From Physella acuta (taxonomy: Eukaryota > Mollusca > Gastropoda > Physidae): 64,000 nt of DNA. Below, piece after piece: positions 1 to 64,000 of this stretch (positions within the stretch are counted from its first letter, which is position 1; each line of letters starts with the position of its first letter). The stretch spans positions 222,302 through 286,301 of the forward strand of contig NW_026732350.1 in NCBI RefSeq assembly GCF_028476545.1, written 5' to 3'. A program made the position numbers and the translations under genes. A model generated the notes under the pieces. The model saw only the letters and a program-made list of their open reading frames with translations, was not told where the DNA came from and searched no databases.

Positions 1-332
1 TAAATATGAATTTGGCTTCGAAAATAATTGACTTTTTTTAAAAGACATATCATTTTACAATTATAAATATTACTTGTCCATTTGAGATTTTAACAGGTAT
101 GTTTTAACTAACTAAAAATGTAGTTATTTCTTTGTTAACTATTTTATAACACCACATGATGGTTGTGACAGAGTTATGCCCCTTTTGTAAATCTCATTTT
201 ATTTTCCACTGATGACTTTTCATTTGATTTTGTACTACATTTTTTAATTGATCCAAAGTCTTTTAAGATGCAAGCAATCATTTACTGGGATACATTTCTG
301 CATTACACATAATGTTATAATTCCACCAACAG
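1..332 (+). other. SORL1 intron (truncated by window)
   Basis: AT-rich sequence ending in the acceptor of exon 1. No ORF, repeat or RNA gene is recognisable. Confidence 0.6.
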
Positions 333-54000
<53,668 letters not shown>

Positions 54001-54235
54001 GGGACAGTTTGACCAAAGTGGTAGAGTGCTAGGCTGCTAACCCGAAAGTCTTGAGTTCAAATCCGGATCCAACTCAGTATAATGTCGCTGAATCAACACA
54101 GCTCTGATGAGTACCTAACTTATGTTAGGGAAAGTAAATGCAGCTGTGTAAAATGCTGGCCACACCTTCCCTTCATATGCCGAGGTCAAGAAACACATGA
54201 ACTCTACTTCATCTGTCCAATGGATTGCTAGGTTA
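54001..54235 (+). mobile_element. SINE-A copy
   Basis: GGTAGAGTGCTAGGCTGC, TTGAGTTCAAATCCGG, CTCTGATGAGTACCTAAC and CGAGGTCAAGAAACACATGA. Confidence 0.9.
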
Positions 54236-54299
54236 TTTACTTATCAAAGGTTGCACCAAAAAGTCCACACAAAAAAGCTATACTACCACAATACGGTCA

Positions 54300-54560
54300 A
54301 GCATTTTTTGTTAGGGCACCAACCAACCCTTTTACAAAAATGAGCATCTCCCATATCACCAACACACCTGTCTTACACCTCCTATATTACTCACCCACCC
54401 CTCTACTAAGATGTGTACTCCCGTATAACCCACCCCTCCACAAAGATATGTTCTTACAATATCACCAATCCACCCCTACACAAATCTTCACCAAACCACG
54501 CCTCTTTAGACACCAACCCACCCCTCTACAAACAGCCATGCCTCCCAAACCACCAATCCA
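54300..54560. repeat. degenerate CACCCCTCTACAAA minisatellite
   Basis: CCACCCCTCYACAAARAT-type phrases recur about seven times; creates spurious open frames. Confidence 0.75.
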
Positions 54561-54639
54561 AACATGCACAGAAAGCCGCCCCCCCCCCCCCCCTCCTGTG
54601 TATGTCAACCACTAGCTCAACCCGTTGTGACACCGGCTA

Positions 54640-54735
54640 TAGGACCTTTTTCTCGGGGTGGGGGTATCTTGAAACGTTCGGCAAAGTGGGGGGGGGGGGA
54701 GGGGGGAGAACGTGGACCGAGATTTGAAATAAATT
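54640..54735. mobile_element. G-rich fragment related to the 17.5-18.4 kb block
   Basis: GGACCTTTTTCTCGGGGTGG, TATCTTGAAACGTTCGG and GAACGTGGACCGAGATT resemble the unit in the exon 16-17 intron (ACTTTTTCCTCC, TTGAAATTTTCG). A weaker relative lies at 55942-56000. Confidence 0.5.
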
Positions 54736-55129
54736 TCGGTGGTGCCGTTACATGTTTAAATAGGCCTATAAAGAAGTAAATATTCTCTATATAAATTATA
54801 CATTTTTTTCTTTTCGTCTAAAGGAAGGGGTATGGACGTGCTTTGCCCTCCCCCCCCCCCACCCCTTCTCCCAACACACACACCCAAAAGACGCATGATA
54901 ACAAAATATTTTTTCTTGACTTTAGTTTGACCTATATTTTCCATTTAACCCCCACAACATTGGTAGTTAAGTAAGGGTAGAAGAGGGAGGGAGAGAGGGA
55001 GGGAACTTAATGGTAGACTTTATTATAATATTATATTTGGCACCCATTGACCCTTAGAGGGACCGTCTTTGTACAATGTACCGCGCATGTGGTTATTGTA
55101 ACTATAGAAATGGGCGCCAGTGGTTACTT

Positions 55130-55550
55130 TACAATTATAGAATGGTGCCTGGGTATAGAGGGGTTCCTGTGTTTAATTAAAAATTATAGAGGGGCGTCTG
55201 TTTTTTATTTAAAATTATATAGGGGCGCCTGTTTTTTATTTAAAATTATAGAGGGGCGTCTGTTTTTTATTTAAAATTATAGAGGGGCGCCTGTTTTTTA
55301 TTTAAAATTATAGAGAGACGCCTGTTTTTTTATTTAAAATTATAGAGGGGCGCCTGTGTTTAATTAAAATTTATAGGGGGCGCCTGGCTACTTAAAAATT
55401 ATAGAGGGGTGCCTAAGGTTACTTTAAGCTATAGACGTGCGCTTGTAGTTACTTTAATATTATAGAGGTAACCTGTGAGTACTTTAAAGCTGTAGAAGGG
55501 GGCATGGTTACTTAAAAATCATAGAGGTGCGCCTGTTGTTACTTTATATG
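55130..55550. repeat. ~33-bp array, ~12 copies
   Basis: AAAATTATAGAGGGGCGCCT then GTTTTTTATTT repeats, best conserved at 55180-55370 and decayed on both sides. Confidence 0.93.
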
Positions 55551-56116
55551 GGATATGCCTGTGCTTATTATAACAATTTTGTCACACAACGTTTGCCTAT
55601 TGTAACAAAATATAATATTTTTTTACCGCTATCATGTGCTGTTCTAAAAGATTTCGACTTGAGGTTTTTTTTTATTTAAACCGGCTTTTGTTTCTTTAGT
55701 TTGCGTACTGAATGAAGAGAATTATCTATTCTTTTTCTCAAAACTTTAAAATCGATGGCTCGTTGTTAGCGATTCCTTTGATACGCCAACTATTAATAAT
55801 TGACGTTGGAGTCGACACAAGGAGTTTTTTTTTAAATGCAAGTCACGCTTCAGAAAATCCAAGATGGGTCTCTACTTGTGAGGTATGGGCTTGAACTGAA
55901 CACAGCATACCCACATTCGCTGAACACCTTGGGTTCTATTGGACTTTTTTTCTACTTCCGGGGGCACCTGAAACTTCGGATAGGAACGGACAATGGTAAA
56001 TATATAAATTTATATATATAAATGATATATTTATTTTTTAAAACTCGTCAGGGTGTGGGAATGGACTTGCTCTTTGAGACACTACCCCTCCCCGAGAGTA
56101 ACTCTGTACACACTCG

Positions 56117-56117
<1 letters not shown>

Positions 56118-56158
<41 letters not shown>
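56118..56158. repeat. poly(T) run
   Basis: About 41 T residues; could mark a minus-strand retroposon tail, but no body is recognisable. Confidence 0.9.
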
Positions 56159-56915
56159 CATCACAGCTTCAAAAATATTCAATGCATAGTATTAGTAAAA
56201 ATAAAGCTCATAAAAAATCAGTAGATTAAGGTCAAAATTACAGCAATGCTGAAGTAGCTACTGGAAAGTTTCATTATAATTAATCTACATAAAGGTAGAT
56301 CTACATAAATAATATCTTGGTGAAAAAAAAACGTGAATTTTTTCGTTCACATACTCACTATATTGCTAATGCTTAATCTTTATGTCACTTATGTTCTCCC
56401 GCTCTTTACACTCTAAACTGCCACACTTAATCGCTTGTCTTAAAGGAAATTCAATAAAATTCTATGAAAATACTTCAGCTGAAATGCCACTCAACGATTT
56501 ATTTTTACTTTCTCTTAATTTCTCTTCTCTGCATTTCACTCGTCTTAGCCTTGCGTTTCTTACTTTAATTTGGAAGGCTACTAAAAAAAACCGTGAAATA
56601 CCTATATTTCTTCCTACCTTTTAGAGAGGAAGAGATGGGACTGCTAGGCGCGCTTACAGCTTGGTGTTTTCTAGGGTCTCCAAGAAGAGAATTATATATA
56701 TAGATATGGAAAATAGCTAGACATATGGCATTAAGTAGCTGCGATGAAGATCAGTTGCAACTTTTTCAGGGTGATTCTTTTTCCATGCATTGTAGAACCC
56801 GCGGATTCAGTTCTCAAATTTTGCTCGCTTCTAAAAGAAAACAAAAATCCCTCTCCCGACTTCTCGTATCTCGAAAATCTCGATTATATCGAAGCGCTCG
56901 TATGTCAAGATATAA
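56159..56915. other. no recognised gene
   Basis: Unremarkable sequence before a (CA)n/(TA)n tract. The phrase TATAACTGTTTACACACACA resembles the end of the element at 30215-30855, so it may be a relative. Confidence 0.4.
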
Positions 56916-56919
56916 CTGT

Positions 56920-57055
56920 TTACACACACACACATAGACACACACACACGCACGCACATACACGCAGACACACAGACACTCAGACACACACACACACTCA
57001 GACACACACAAACACACACACACACGCACGCACACACACACAGACACACACACAC

Positions 57056-57105
<50 letters not shown>
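56920..57105. repeat. (CA)n then (TA)n microsatellite
   Basis: ACACAC/GCACGCACA/CAGACACA variants to 57055, then TA to about 57105. Confidence 0.97.
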
Positions 57106-57107
<2 letters not shown>

Positions 57108-57273
57108 ATATCCATAACCAAAATTTGACATGCAATGTAATCCTTTAATGTCATGCACTGAAAACGTCAACAGTCGAGATCCGAACTATGACGACAGCTG
57201 GGTGACTTTAAAATGACCTTTTGCTTACACAAAGATTTGCGATACAGATCGATGGTGTATCAAAAACCAGATT

Positions 57274-57410
57274 AAAGGATATAGTTGACGGCTCCTGGCC
57301 TAATGTTGCATAATCGTCACATCAACCGGTAGAGATGTACACACCAGTGTAGGTAAATATACACACCAACACATGTAAATATAAACATCATTATAGTGAA
57401 GTCTTCATAT
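57274..57410 (-). repeat. inverted copy of the 47245 repeat
   Basis: AAAGGATATAGTTGACGGCT, CTAATGTTGCATAATCGTCA and GTAAATATACACACCAACAC are the reverse complement of the 47.2-kb copy. Confidence 0.85.
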
Positions 57411-57780
57411 TAACACAGTTAAGTGCATATTCAGGCAATATTTCAATAAATTAACACGTATTTTATCGATCCTGATTCATTATTAAAGTTGAATTATTAA
57501 TTAACCAAAAACTTAATCCCTTTAAAAATTCCAAAGCGTCGCCGTAATCAATTAATATTTAATAAAAGAGCCCCCTTGAGTTTGGTTCATAAAACGCAGC
57601 TGTTTCATAACCCTCCCCCCCCCCCACCTGAACAACACCTCCCACACGGTCCGCTGGCTTTGATAAGCCAAAGATTTCAATAGCGCAATAGAATAATCAG
57701 CGCAGTTGTACCCGGTTTTGTAGGTAGTTTATGAACTGAGTTTCAGACGGTTTTATCTGTTGCACAAATACTGAGTATAC

Positions 57781-58020
57781 GACGGCGTGGCCTAGTGGTA
57801 GAACGCTAAGATGTTATCCCGAAAGTCTCGAGTTCGATTCCGAGTTCAAGTCACTATAATACCGTGAGTCCACCCAGTTTTGGGTGGGTACCTTACTCAC
57901 GTTGGGGGAAGTTAAGGCTTAGCGCTGATCACACTATCTCTTCATATACAGAAGTCAGAGTAACAGGTGAACTCTACTTCACTTGCTCCATGGACTTTCA
58001 GATTTGAAAAGGGAACATTT
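57781..58020 (+). mobile_element. SINE-A copy
   Basis: GGCGTGGCCTAGTGGTAGAA, CGAGTTCGATTCCGAG (B box), and GGTGAACTCTACTTCACTTG. Confidence 0.93.
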
Positions 58021-58500
58021 AATTAACATTTTTTCGAATACTGAATAAATCTGCAGTTTAGAATCTTTGCTGGCTCAGTTCACGTTGGTTTAGTTTGTGA
58101 CGTCAACAAAATATGGCATCCAACTTTGTTGCCTGCAATAACGGTTAAGGGAAATATATTGACTTGAAATTTAGCCACGGAAAATAACTGCAGTTAACTC
58201 TATGTATAGCCTACTGACAACTAAAAATTATCCTACAGAGTAAAACTATTTTAACCATAAGATTTTAATTAAATTACCACTTTACGTGGTAGAGTGTCGA
58301 AAATAAATGTTGTCTATGTATAGCCTACAAGCATCGTAAATTTACCCTACAGTATACAATTATTTTAAGAAAAAGATTTTAATTGATTCTCCCCCCCCCC
58401 TCACCAAACTCCCGAGGCCCAAAAACGTCCCCTCCCCCACTAGCGGAATACTATTCATCTAAAGTTGCCTTTACTAACACACGAACAGCATAGGCCTACA
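58021..58500. other. no recognised gene
   Basis: Contains two related stretches (GTATAGCCTACTGACAAC... and GTATAGCCTACAAGCATC..., about 118 bp apart), so a local duplication; otherwise nothing. Confidence 0.5.
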
Positions 58501-58782
58501 CAGTGACGTAGCGAGGTCGGGTGTCACCCGGTGCGGCACTTAATGGTGTCACCCGCCCCCACCCCCCAGAGGCGTAGCGACCCTTCCCGGGGACAAACTT
58601 TCAAATTTTCGATTTGCACCCCCCCCCCCTCAAACTTTCGATTTGCACCCCCCCCTCACGTTTTCGATTTGCACCCCCCCCTCAAGTTTTTCTCTATATA
58701 TTTTGCTATTTTTTGCCTTGGTGTCACCCCCCTAAATGGTGTCACCCGGTGCGGTCCGAACCCCCCCCTCGCTACGCCCCTG
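58501..58782. mobile_element. hAT-like MITE with 8-bp TSD, containing H1-type sequence
   Basis: CAGTGACGTAGCGAGGTCGG and CCCCTCGCTACGCCCCTG ends; TSD GGCCTACA at 58493-58500 and 58783-58790. Outer parts read GGTGTCACCCGGTGCGG on both sides. The centre holds an H1-like piece starting CAGAGGCGTAGCGACCC, so it is nested or recombinant. Confidence 0.92.
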
Positions 58783-59400
58783 GGCCTACATGAGGTTTAA
58801 CTTATTTAAACCAGTGGTTAATATAATTATGCTGTCGTAACAAAGAAACACTGTACGCCGCATCAGGGGTCCAAACACATGTGTTTAACGACCCAGTAAA
58901 TGGTTTTTATTAATTAAACCGATCAATGTTTTGTTAGATTTTAAAAATCAGTAAAAAAATAAAATAAAATAAACTTAAATATTGTTTTTAGATATATGTT
59001 CTTTATTCATGTATGCCTATAATGAAATAATGTTTTTGTTTTAAAAATATGTCGTGAAAATTTCGGAAATATTTCTTAAACTCAGTCATTTATCGTTTAC
59101 ATTCACACGAACACAGTAGGGAGTAATCCCCATTAATTCTTTGATACAAAATAATCTTGTCAAACTCAAAGACATTTCTTTTGAAATATCCACTTATACC
59201 ATTAAGGACTTAGCTTCTTTTGAATGTATAGTCTAGTTTGTCAGAAGTACACAACACCGCGCTGCCTGTTGTAATTATCCCCACAGCCCCCCCCCCCCCC
59301 ACCCCCAACCCTCGGCGGCACACAGGTACGTCTCGCATGACCTGCTAGACAGATCAATTATTGATAGCTCACGTTTAGATCTGATCGTCACGAGAAACTG
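58783..59400. other. no recognised gene
   Basis: AT-rich with one C run near 59287. Confidence 0.5.
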
Positions 59401-59454
59401 CCACACGACCTGCTGAGGCCATGCGATGGTCTTTGTCATTCTTATTTCTCCCAT

Positions 59455-59880
59455 ATCCCATCAGACGCCTTCCTCCAAGACTTCCCAGCCTCTCTCCATT
59501 TTTTTTCTCCCCTGGTTCTCCATGTTACCCAACCACCTCATCTACTTCAGTTCTGCGTCAACCTCCTTCTCAACCTCCCTCCAAGCCTCCCTCCAAAACC
59601 TCCCAACCAAAACTCCCTTCCAACTTTTTCTCTGTCCTCTCTCTTATATCCCCCTCACTTCTACATGCATACCAAACCTCCCTACCCACCTCCCTCCCAC
59701 CTCCCTACAAACATCCCTCCAAACCTCCCTAAAACCTCCCAACCTCCCTCCCAACCTCTCTCCCAATCTCCCTCCCCACCTCCCTACAAACCTCCCTCCC
59801 CACCTCCCTGCCCACCTCCCTCCCAAACTCCCTACAAAACTCCCTCCCTCCCAACCTCCCTCCCAAAAAAAACAACTTTT
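59455..59880. repeat. pyrimidine-rich CCTCCCTCCAAA minisatellite
   Basis: CTCCCTCCAAACCTCCCTAC-type 12-mers repeat throughout, nearly free of G. Open frames here are composition artefacts. Confidence 0.93.
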
Positions 59881-60480
59881 TAAATTAGACGCATGAATTA
59901 GGCTGTAATTTTATTATAGAGTATCGATGACGACATTTCTTTTGAGTTGGGGGGGGGGGGGGTCGACTTCCCTAAACCTTTCTCTCCCTGTCATCTTTTA
60001 TCTCCTAATTCTACTTCCGTCCTCCTTGAAAGCTTTCTCCCAAAACTCCATAAAAACCTTCTCAAACCTCACTCTTCCTTCAGTCCCCCCCTCCCCCTTT
60101 CCCCCACCCATTACCATACAACTCTCATGCTTTATCTCTTATCTATAAATTCACCTCAATTAGTATTAATTAAAGCGTGAAGTAATTAACATACCATGAC
60201 CAATTTATCCAACGTGTATCAGCTAAGCCGACCAATAGCCACTAAACACCTAACAATCTTAACCTTTAACCTAACCTACAGTGAATTCATTCCCTATGCC
60301 ATACAGGTTACATATTTCTATGAAGGCTTAGCGTCTAAACCCTTACCATGTAGCATGGGCGTAGTAGCAAGAATAAGCTAACTTGTAGCCAAAAATAATT
60401 CTATTTCATGTCCTCCTTCCCCACCCTCAAATCCAGCCTAACCATAACCATACGAATTACTTTACCCAACAAGAAATATA
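59881..60480. other. no recognised gene
   Basis: Pyrimidine-rich then AT-rich flank. Short open frames have no family resemblance. Confidence 0.5.
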
Positions 60481-60489
60481 CCATTTTTA

Positions 60490-61110
60490 TTCAGGATCAG
60501 GTTAGTGGATTTGAACATTTGAATACAACACTAAGATACAATTTAACAATGAGAACAATTCTATTGCTAATTCTTCTAGCCCTATTCTACCCTAAAAATT
60601 TAATCAATACATAAGAATAATTTATTAATTAAATATGGCATTTTTAATTACGATCGGGCCAGTGCATTTGAATATATACATACAACAACAAGATAACGTA
60701 AAACAGAAAACAGTATTATTTCTTGTTCTTACCAGAGGCGTAGCGAGGGGGGGGGGGGAGGACGAAATATGTACTAGGGCGCCGACCGTAGGGGGCGCCA
60801 AAATGGGTTGGAAAAACAAATTGAAAGTTTGAAGGGGGGGGGGGGTGCAAATCGAAAGTTTGAGGGGGGTGCAAATCGAAAGTTTGTCCCCGGGCGCCGG
60901 GAAGGGTCGCTACGCCTCTGGTTCTTACAATCCCAACCCCAACCCCAACCTAACCCTTCACCATAACACCAAAGTTAATCATTACTCAAGGATAATTTAT
61001 TAATTAAACATGGCAATTTTAATTAGGATCGGGTTAGTGCATTTGAATACAACAACAAGAAAACGTATAACAGAAAGCAGTTTTATTTCTCGTTCTTACA
61101 ACCCCAACCC
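60490..61110. repeat. three diverged tandem copies of ~150-185 bp
   Basis: GGATCAGGTTAGTGGATTTG (60495), GATCGGGCCAGTGCATTTGA (60652) and GGATCGGGTTAGTGCATTTG (61027) each precede AATACAACAAC-type sequence. A MITE sits in the second copy; the third is an unoccupied counterpart. Confidence 0.85.
60733..60920. mobile_element. hAT-like MITE, family H1, with 8-bp TSD
   Basis: CAGAGGCGTAGCGAGGGG to GGTCGCTACGCCTCTG; TSD GTTCTTAC at 60725-60732 and 60921-60928. Body GCAAATCGAAAGTTTG with G runs. Confidence 0.96.
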
Positions 61111-61236
61111 AACATTTAATCATTACCCAATACTAAACATACCGTTTTCAATTAGGGACTGATCAAGTTGGTTTGGATATTTGACCACAACATTTTCATA
61201 TTTTAGTAGAACTAAATAATGTATATGTACACTTTG

Positions 61237-61488
61237 TACGGAGTGGTCTAGCGGTAGAGAGCTGGACTTCTAACCCGTAAGTCTCGAGTTCGAATCCGGG
61301 TACAAGCCAGTAGACCGTCCCTGAGTCCACCCAACTCTGATGGGTACCTAACTCACGTTAGGGAAAGTAAAGGCGGCTGGGCATAGTGCTGACCACACTA
61401 TCTCTTCATATTCCGAGGTCACAGAAACAAGTGAACTCTACTTCACTTACCCCATAGACCGTCATGTTTAAAAGGGAAACTTTACTAC
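61237..61488 (+). mobile_element. SINE-A, best-preserved copy
   Basis: GAGTGGTCTAGCGGTAGAGA (A box), CTCGAGTTCGAATCCGGG (B box), GAGTCCACCCAACTCTGATG, AAAGGCGGCTGGGCATAGTG and CACAGAAACAAGTGAACTCT. A useful reference for the family. Confidence 0.95.
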
Positions 61489-62627
61489 TTTACACTTTGT
61501 AAAATCATTTCATCTGCTATGTCAGGTAAAAAAAAAAATAATGGAGTAGTTTTACGACTATAATTCAGCTAGTTGAAATGCTTTTAATTATAGCTTAAAT
61601 TAGACTATGGACTTTTGAATTAAGATTACGGATATTACAATCGGGCAAAGGTTAGGATAAAATGACCTAATTTACCGGTATGACAAATCAACTAATCAAG
61701 GATAATGATTAGGATTTTTAATTACATACAACTCATTATAAAACATATAGGCTACATATCAACCCTAATAAAGCAAAACTCAACACACTGAACCTATTTT
61801 GAATTGTCTTTGTTATTACATTTCCGTGTAGCCCATATCCAACGCATCGATGGCAGTGCAACTAATTTACAATGAAGGTTAATCACCCCCCCTCCCCCCT
61901 CCCTTACCCCCTACGGTGCCCCTATCCCGCCGCTATCACCATCCATGTGTAACAAGCCGACTGTTAGCTAGCTCGCGTCAACACTGCTTTAGCCTCAAAC
62001 CCACGTAGGTTTTAAGCGTCGCTATGAAACGGGTCCGGAGTTCTTCCAATTTTTCTTTTTATGTTAGTGGCAAGTATTTGTTATTCGGTTTTTGAATAGT
62101 TTATTTGTTGTTTAAAAACTTGGAGCTACTTTCAAAAAAAGTCTCACCGGAGATTTATTAGTGAACGGTTTAGAAACTATTTTTAAACATGAAATTGATG
62201 TAAAACAAAAGTGTATGTGTATAGTTTCAAGCAGGATCTGAACGGGAATTAGGAATCAAACTCAAGGACACAGTTATCTACCTACACACGTAAGTTATGA
62301 TAAAATATTGTATTATTATTATTATTGATCTTTAATTTGGATGCTACACAATTCTGAGAAAAAAATAATAATATCAGTTCGCGTTTAAAAACTGTTTTAG
62401 AAATATTTATTTTATTATTATTTTTTTTATGAATGGGACTAGTAGTTTTTTAATTAGTATCAAGTATAAATAAAAAATACATAAAATAATCATAAAGATA
62501 CAGATCTTAGCAAAGTTTTTTTTTTGTTGGTTAAATAATGGCCCGTCCATCGAAGGAAAATCAAGAGAGGTTTGGGTATGGGCGGGATATAAATTCTGAA
62601 TTGATCTAGACGTAAATTTTGCAGACG

Positions 62628-62630
<3 letters not shown>
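61489..62630. other. no recognised gene
   Basis: Less repetitive than its surroundings, with a moderate-GC patch at 61850-62060. It could border another gene, but I find no splice-consistent exon. Confidence 0.4.

Positions 62631-62713
<83 letters not shown>
62631..62713. repeat. (TA)n microsatellite
   Basis: About 83 bp of TA. Confidence 0.98.
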
Positions 62714-62719
<6 letters not shown>

Positions 62720-63019
62720 TTATGTGTGTGTATACATATATGTAAGCATATATATACATATATAAATGCATATACATTATATGGTTGTGTGGTTATTTAA
62801 GTATAATGAGGATGGGAATGAGGGGGGGAGGAGGGTAGGGTTGTGGCCATGTTTAGGGATGTAAAATGTATTGTCGTGTTGATGCTAGGGGCGGATCTTA
62901 GTAGATCAGAGAACCGGACGTCATTTAAGTACGACCCGGAAAGTACTGGGATGGGGGGGGGGGGGGGCGGCAATCTTATCGCGAAGTGCATTGAGTAGAA
63001 ATAGGTATATGGTGTAAAG

Positions 63020-63638
<619 letters not shown>

Positions 63639-63639
63639 G

Positions 63640-64000
63640 ATTTATGTTATTGAATGCAGTGTTTCCAGCTCTGGGGTTTAGAGTGGGAGTGGGGGGGGGG
63701 GGGGGGGAGGTGGTACACATTGTTGCTGTTCGGGACTGGAAGTTTTTTCGCTATGACGTAACACTAAAGAGGGGAGTGGGGTGGATGGGGGAAGGAGCGA
63801 ACGTTATAGGGTAACAAACGAACCACATAGTTTAGCTTTTCTGAAAAAAAATATTTCTAACCCAATCCTAACTTAATCCTTGTAAAGCGTTTTTAGATAA
63901 TCCTACCTTAATTCTTACACAATCCTTATGTAATCCTATCACACTCATAAGACCACAATTCCTAACTCTTGCTAAATCTTACCCTAATCCCAAGACAATT
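63640..64000. other. no recognised gene
   Basis: A G run near 63691, then loosely repeated TAATCCTTA/AATCCTA phrases to the window end. Confidence 0.5.

Noticed and set aside
59421-59896. Proline-rich 156- and 103-residue frames
   Set aside because: The region is a degenerate CCTCCCTCC minisatellite; open frames follow from its composition.
61237-61330. Possible tRNA gene (good A and B boxes)
   Set aside because: The same boxes recur in some 18 copies with a shared non-tRNA tail, which identifies a SINE. The cloverleaf is not complete.
61800-62300. Possible first exon of a neighbouring gene in the moderate-GC patch
   Set aside because: No ORF or splice-consistent exon with recognisable protein similarity; promoter evidence is lacking.
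63840-64000. Telomere-like AATCCTA/CCTAA phrases
   Set aside because: Phrases are irregular and no true TTAGGG/CCCTAA tandem is present.

Overview
The window is animal nuclear DNA: AT-rich, full of introns, short interspersed elements, small DNA transposons and microsatellites. Almost all of its recognisable coding content is one gene on the + strand, the orthologue of the sortilin-related receptor SORL1 (SorLA/LR11). Domain order, cysteine spacing and the cytoplasmic tail match the vertebrate protein as I remember it. Sequence style (a divergent invertebrate SORL1, abundant tRNA-derived SINEs, hAT-like MITEs) suggests a lophotrochozoan, most likely a mollusc. That placement is inference.

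Gene layout. The window opens inside an intron of the VPS10 region, so the signal peptide, propeptide and first propeller blades lie upstream. I resolve 44 coding exons from 333 to 48578. Every junction is GT-AG and every phase is compatible. They total 6249 nt, i.e. 2082 residues plus a stop. Order: VPS10 propeller (exons 1-10), the ten-cysteine 10CC module (11-13), LDLR class B/YWTD-like propeller (14-17), EGF-like segment (18), LDLR class A repeats (19-26 and 30, with a degenerate region in 27-29), six fibronectin type III domains (31-42), transmembrane segment plus FANSHY sorting motif (43), and an acidic DDEPLVIA terminus (44). SORL1 is a type I endosomal/trans-Golgi sorting receptor. The propellers and class A repeats bind cargo in the lumen, and the tail recruits retromer and GGA/AP-1 adaptors.

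The striking observation is that a large share of the splice junctions of this gene are themselves embedded in tandem repeats. The repeat unit contains the 3' splice site plus the first exon bases, or the last exon bases plus the 5' splice site. Copy number runs from 2 to about 25. I count over 20 junction-linked cases. In one class A exon (CR7) the last half of the exon plus its donor is repeated about six times. In another (exon 27) the duplicated acceptor gives an in-frame alternative extension of 29 codons.

Downstream of the stop codon (48579-64000) I see no convincing second gene. There is an AT-rich probable 3' UTR and flank, then repeats: SINE copies, minisatellites, G/C homopolymer-rich MITEs with 8-bp target-site duplications, and long (TA)n tracts.
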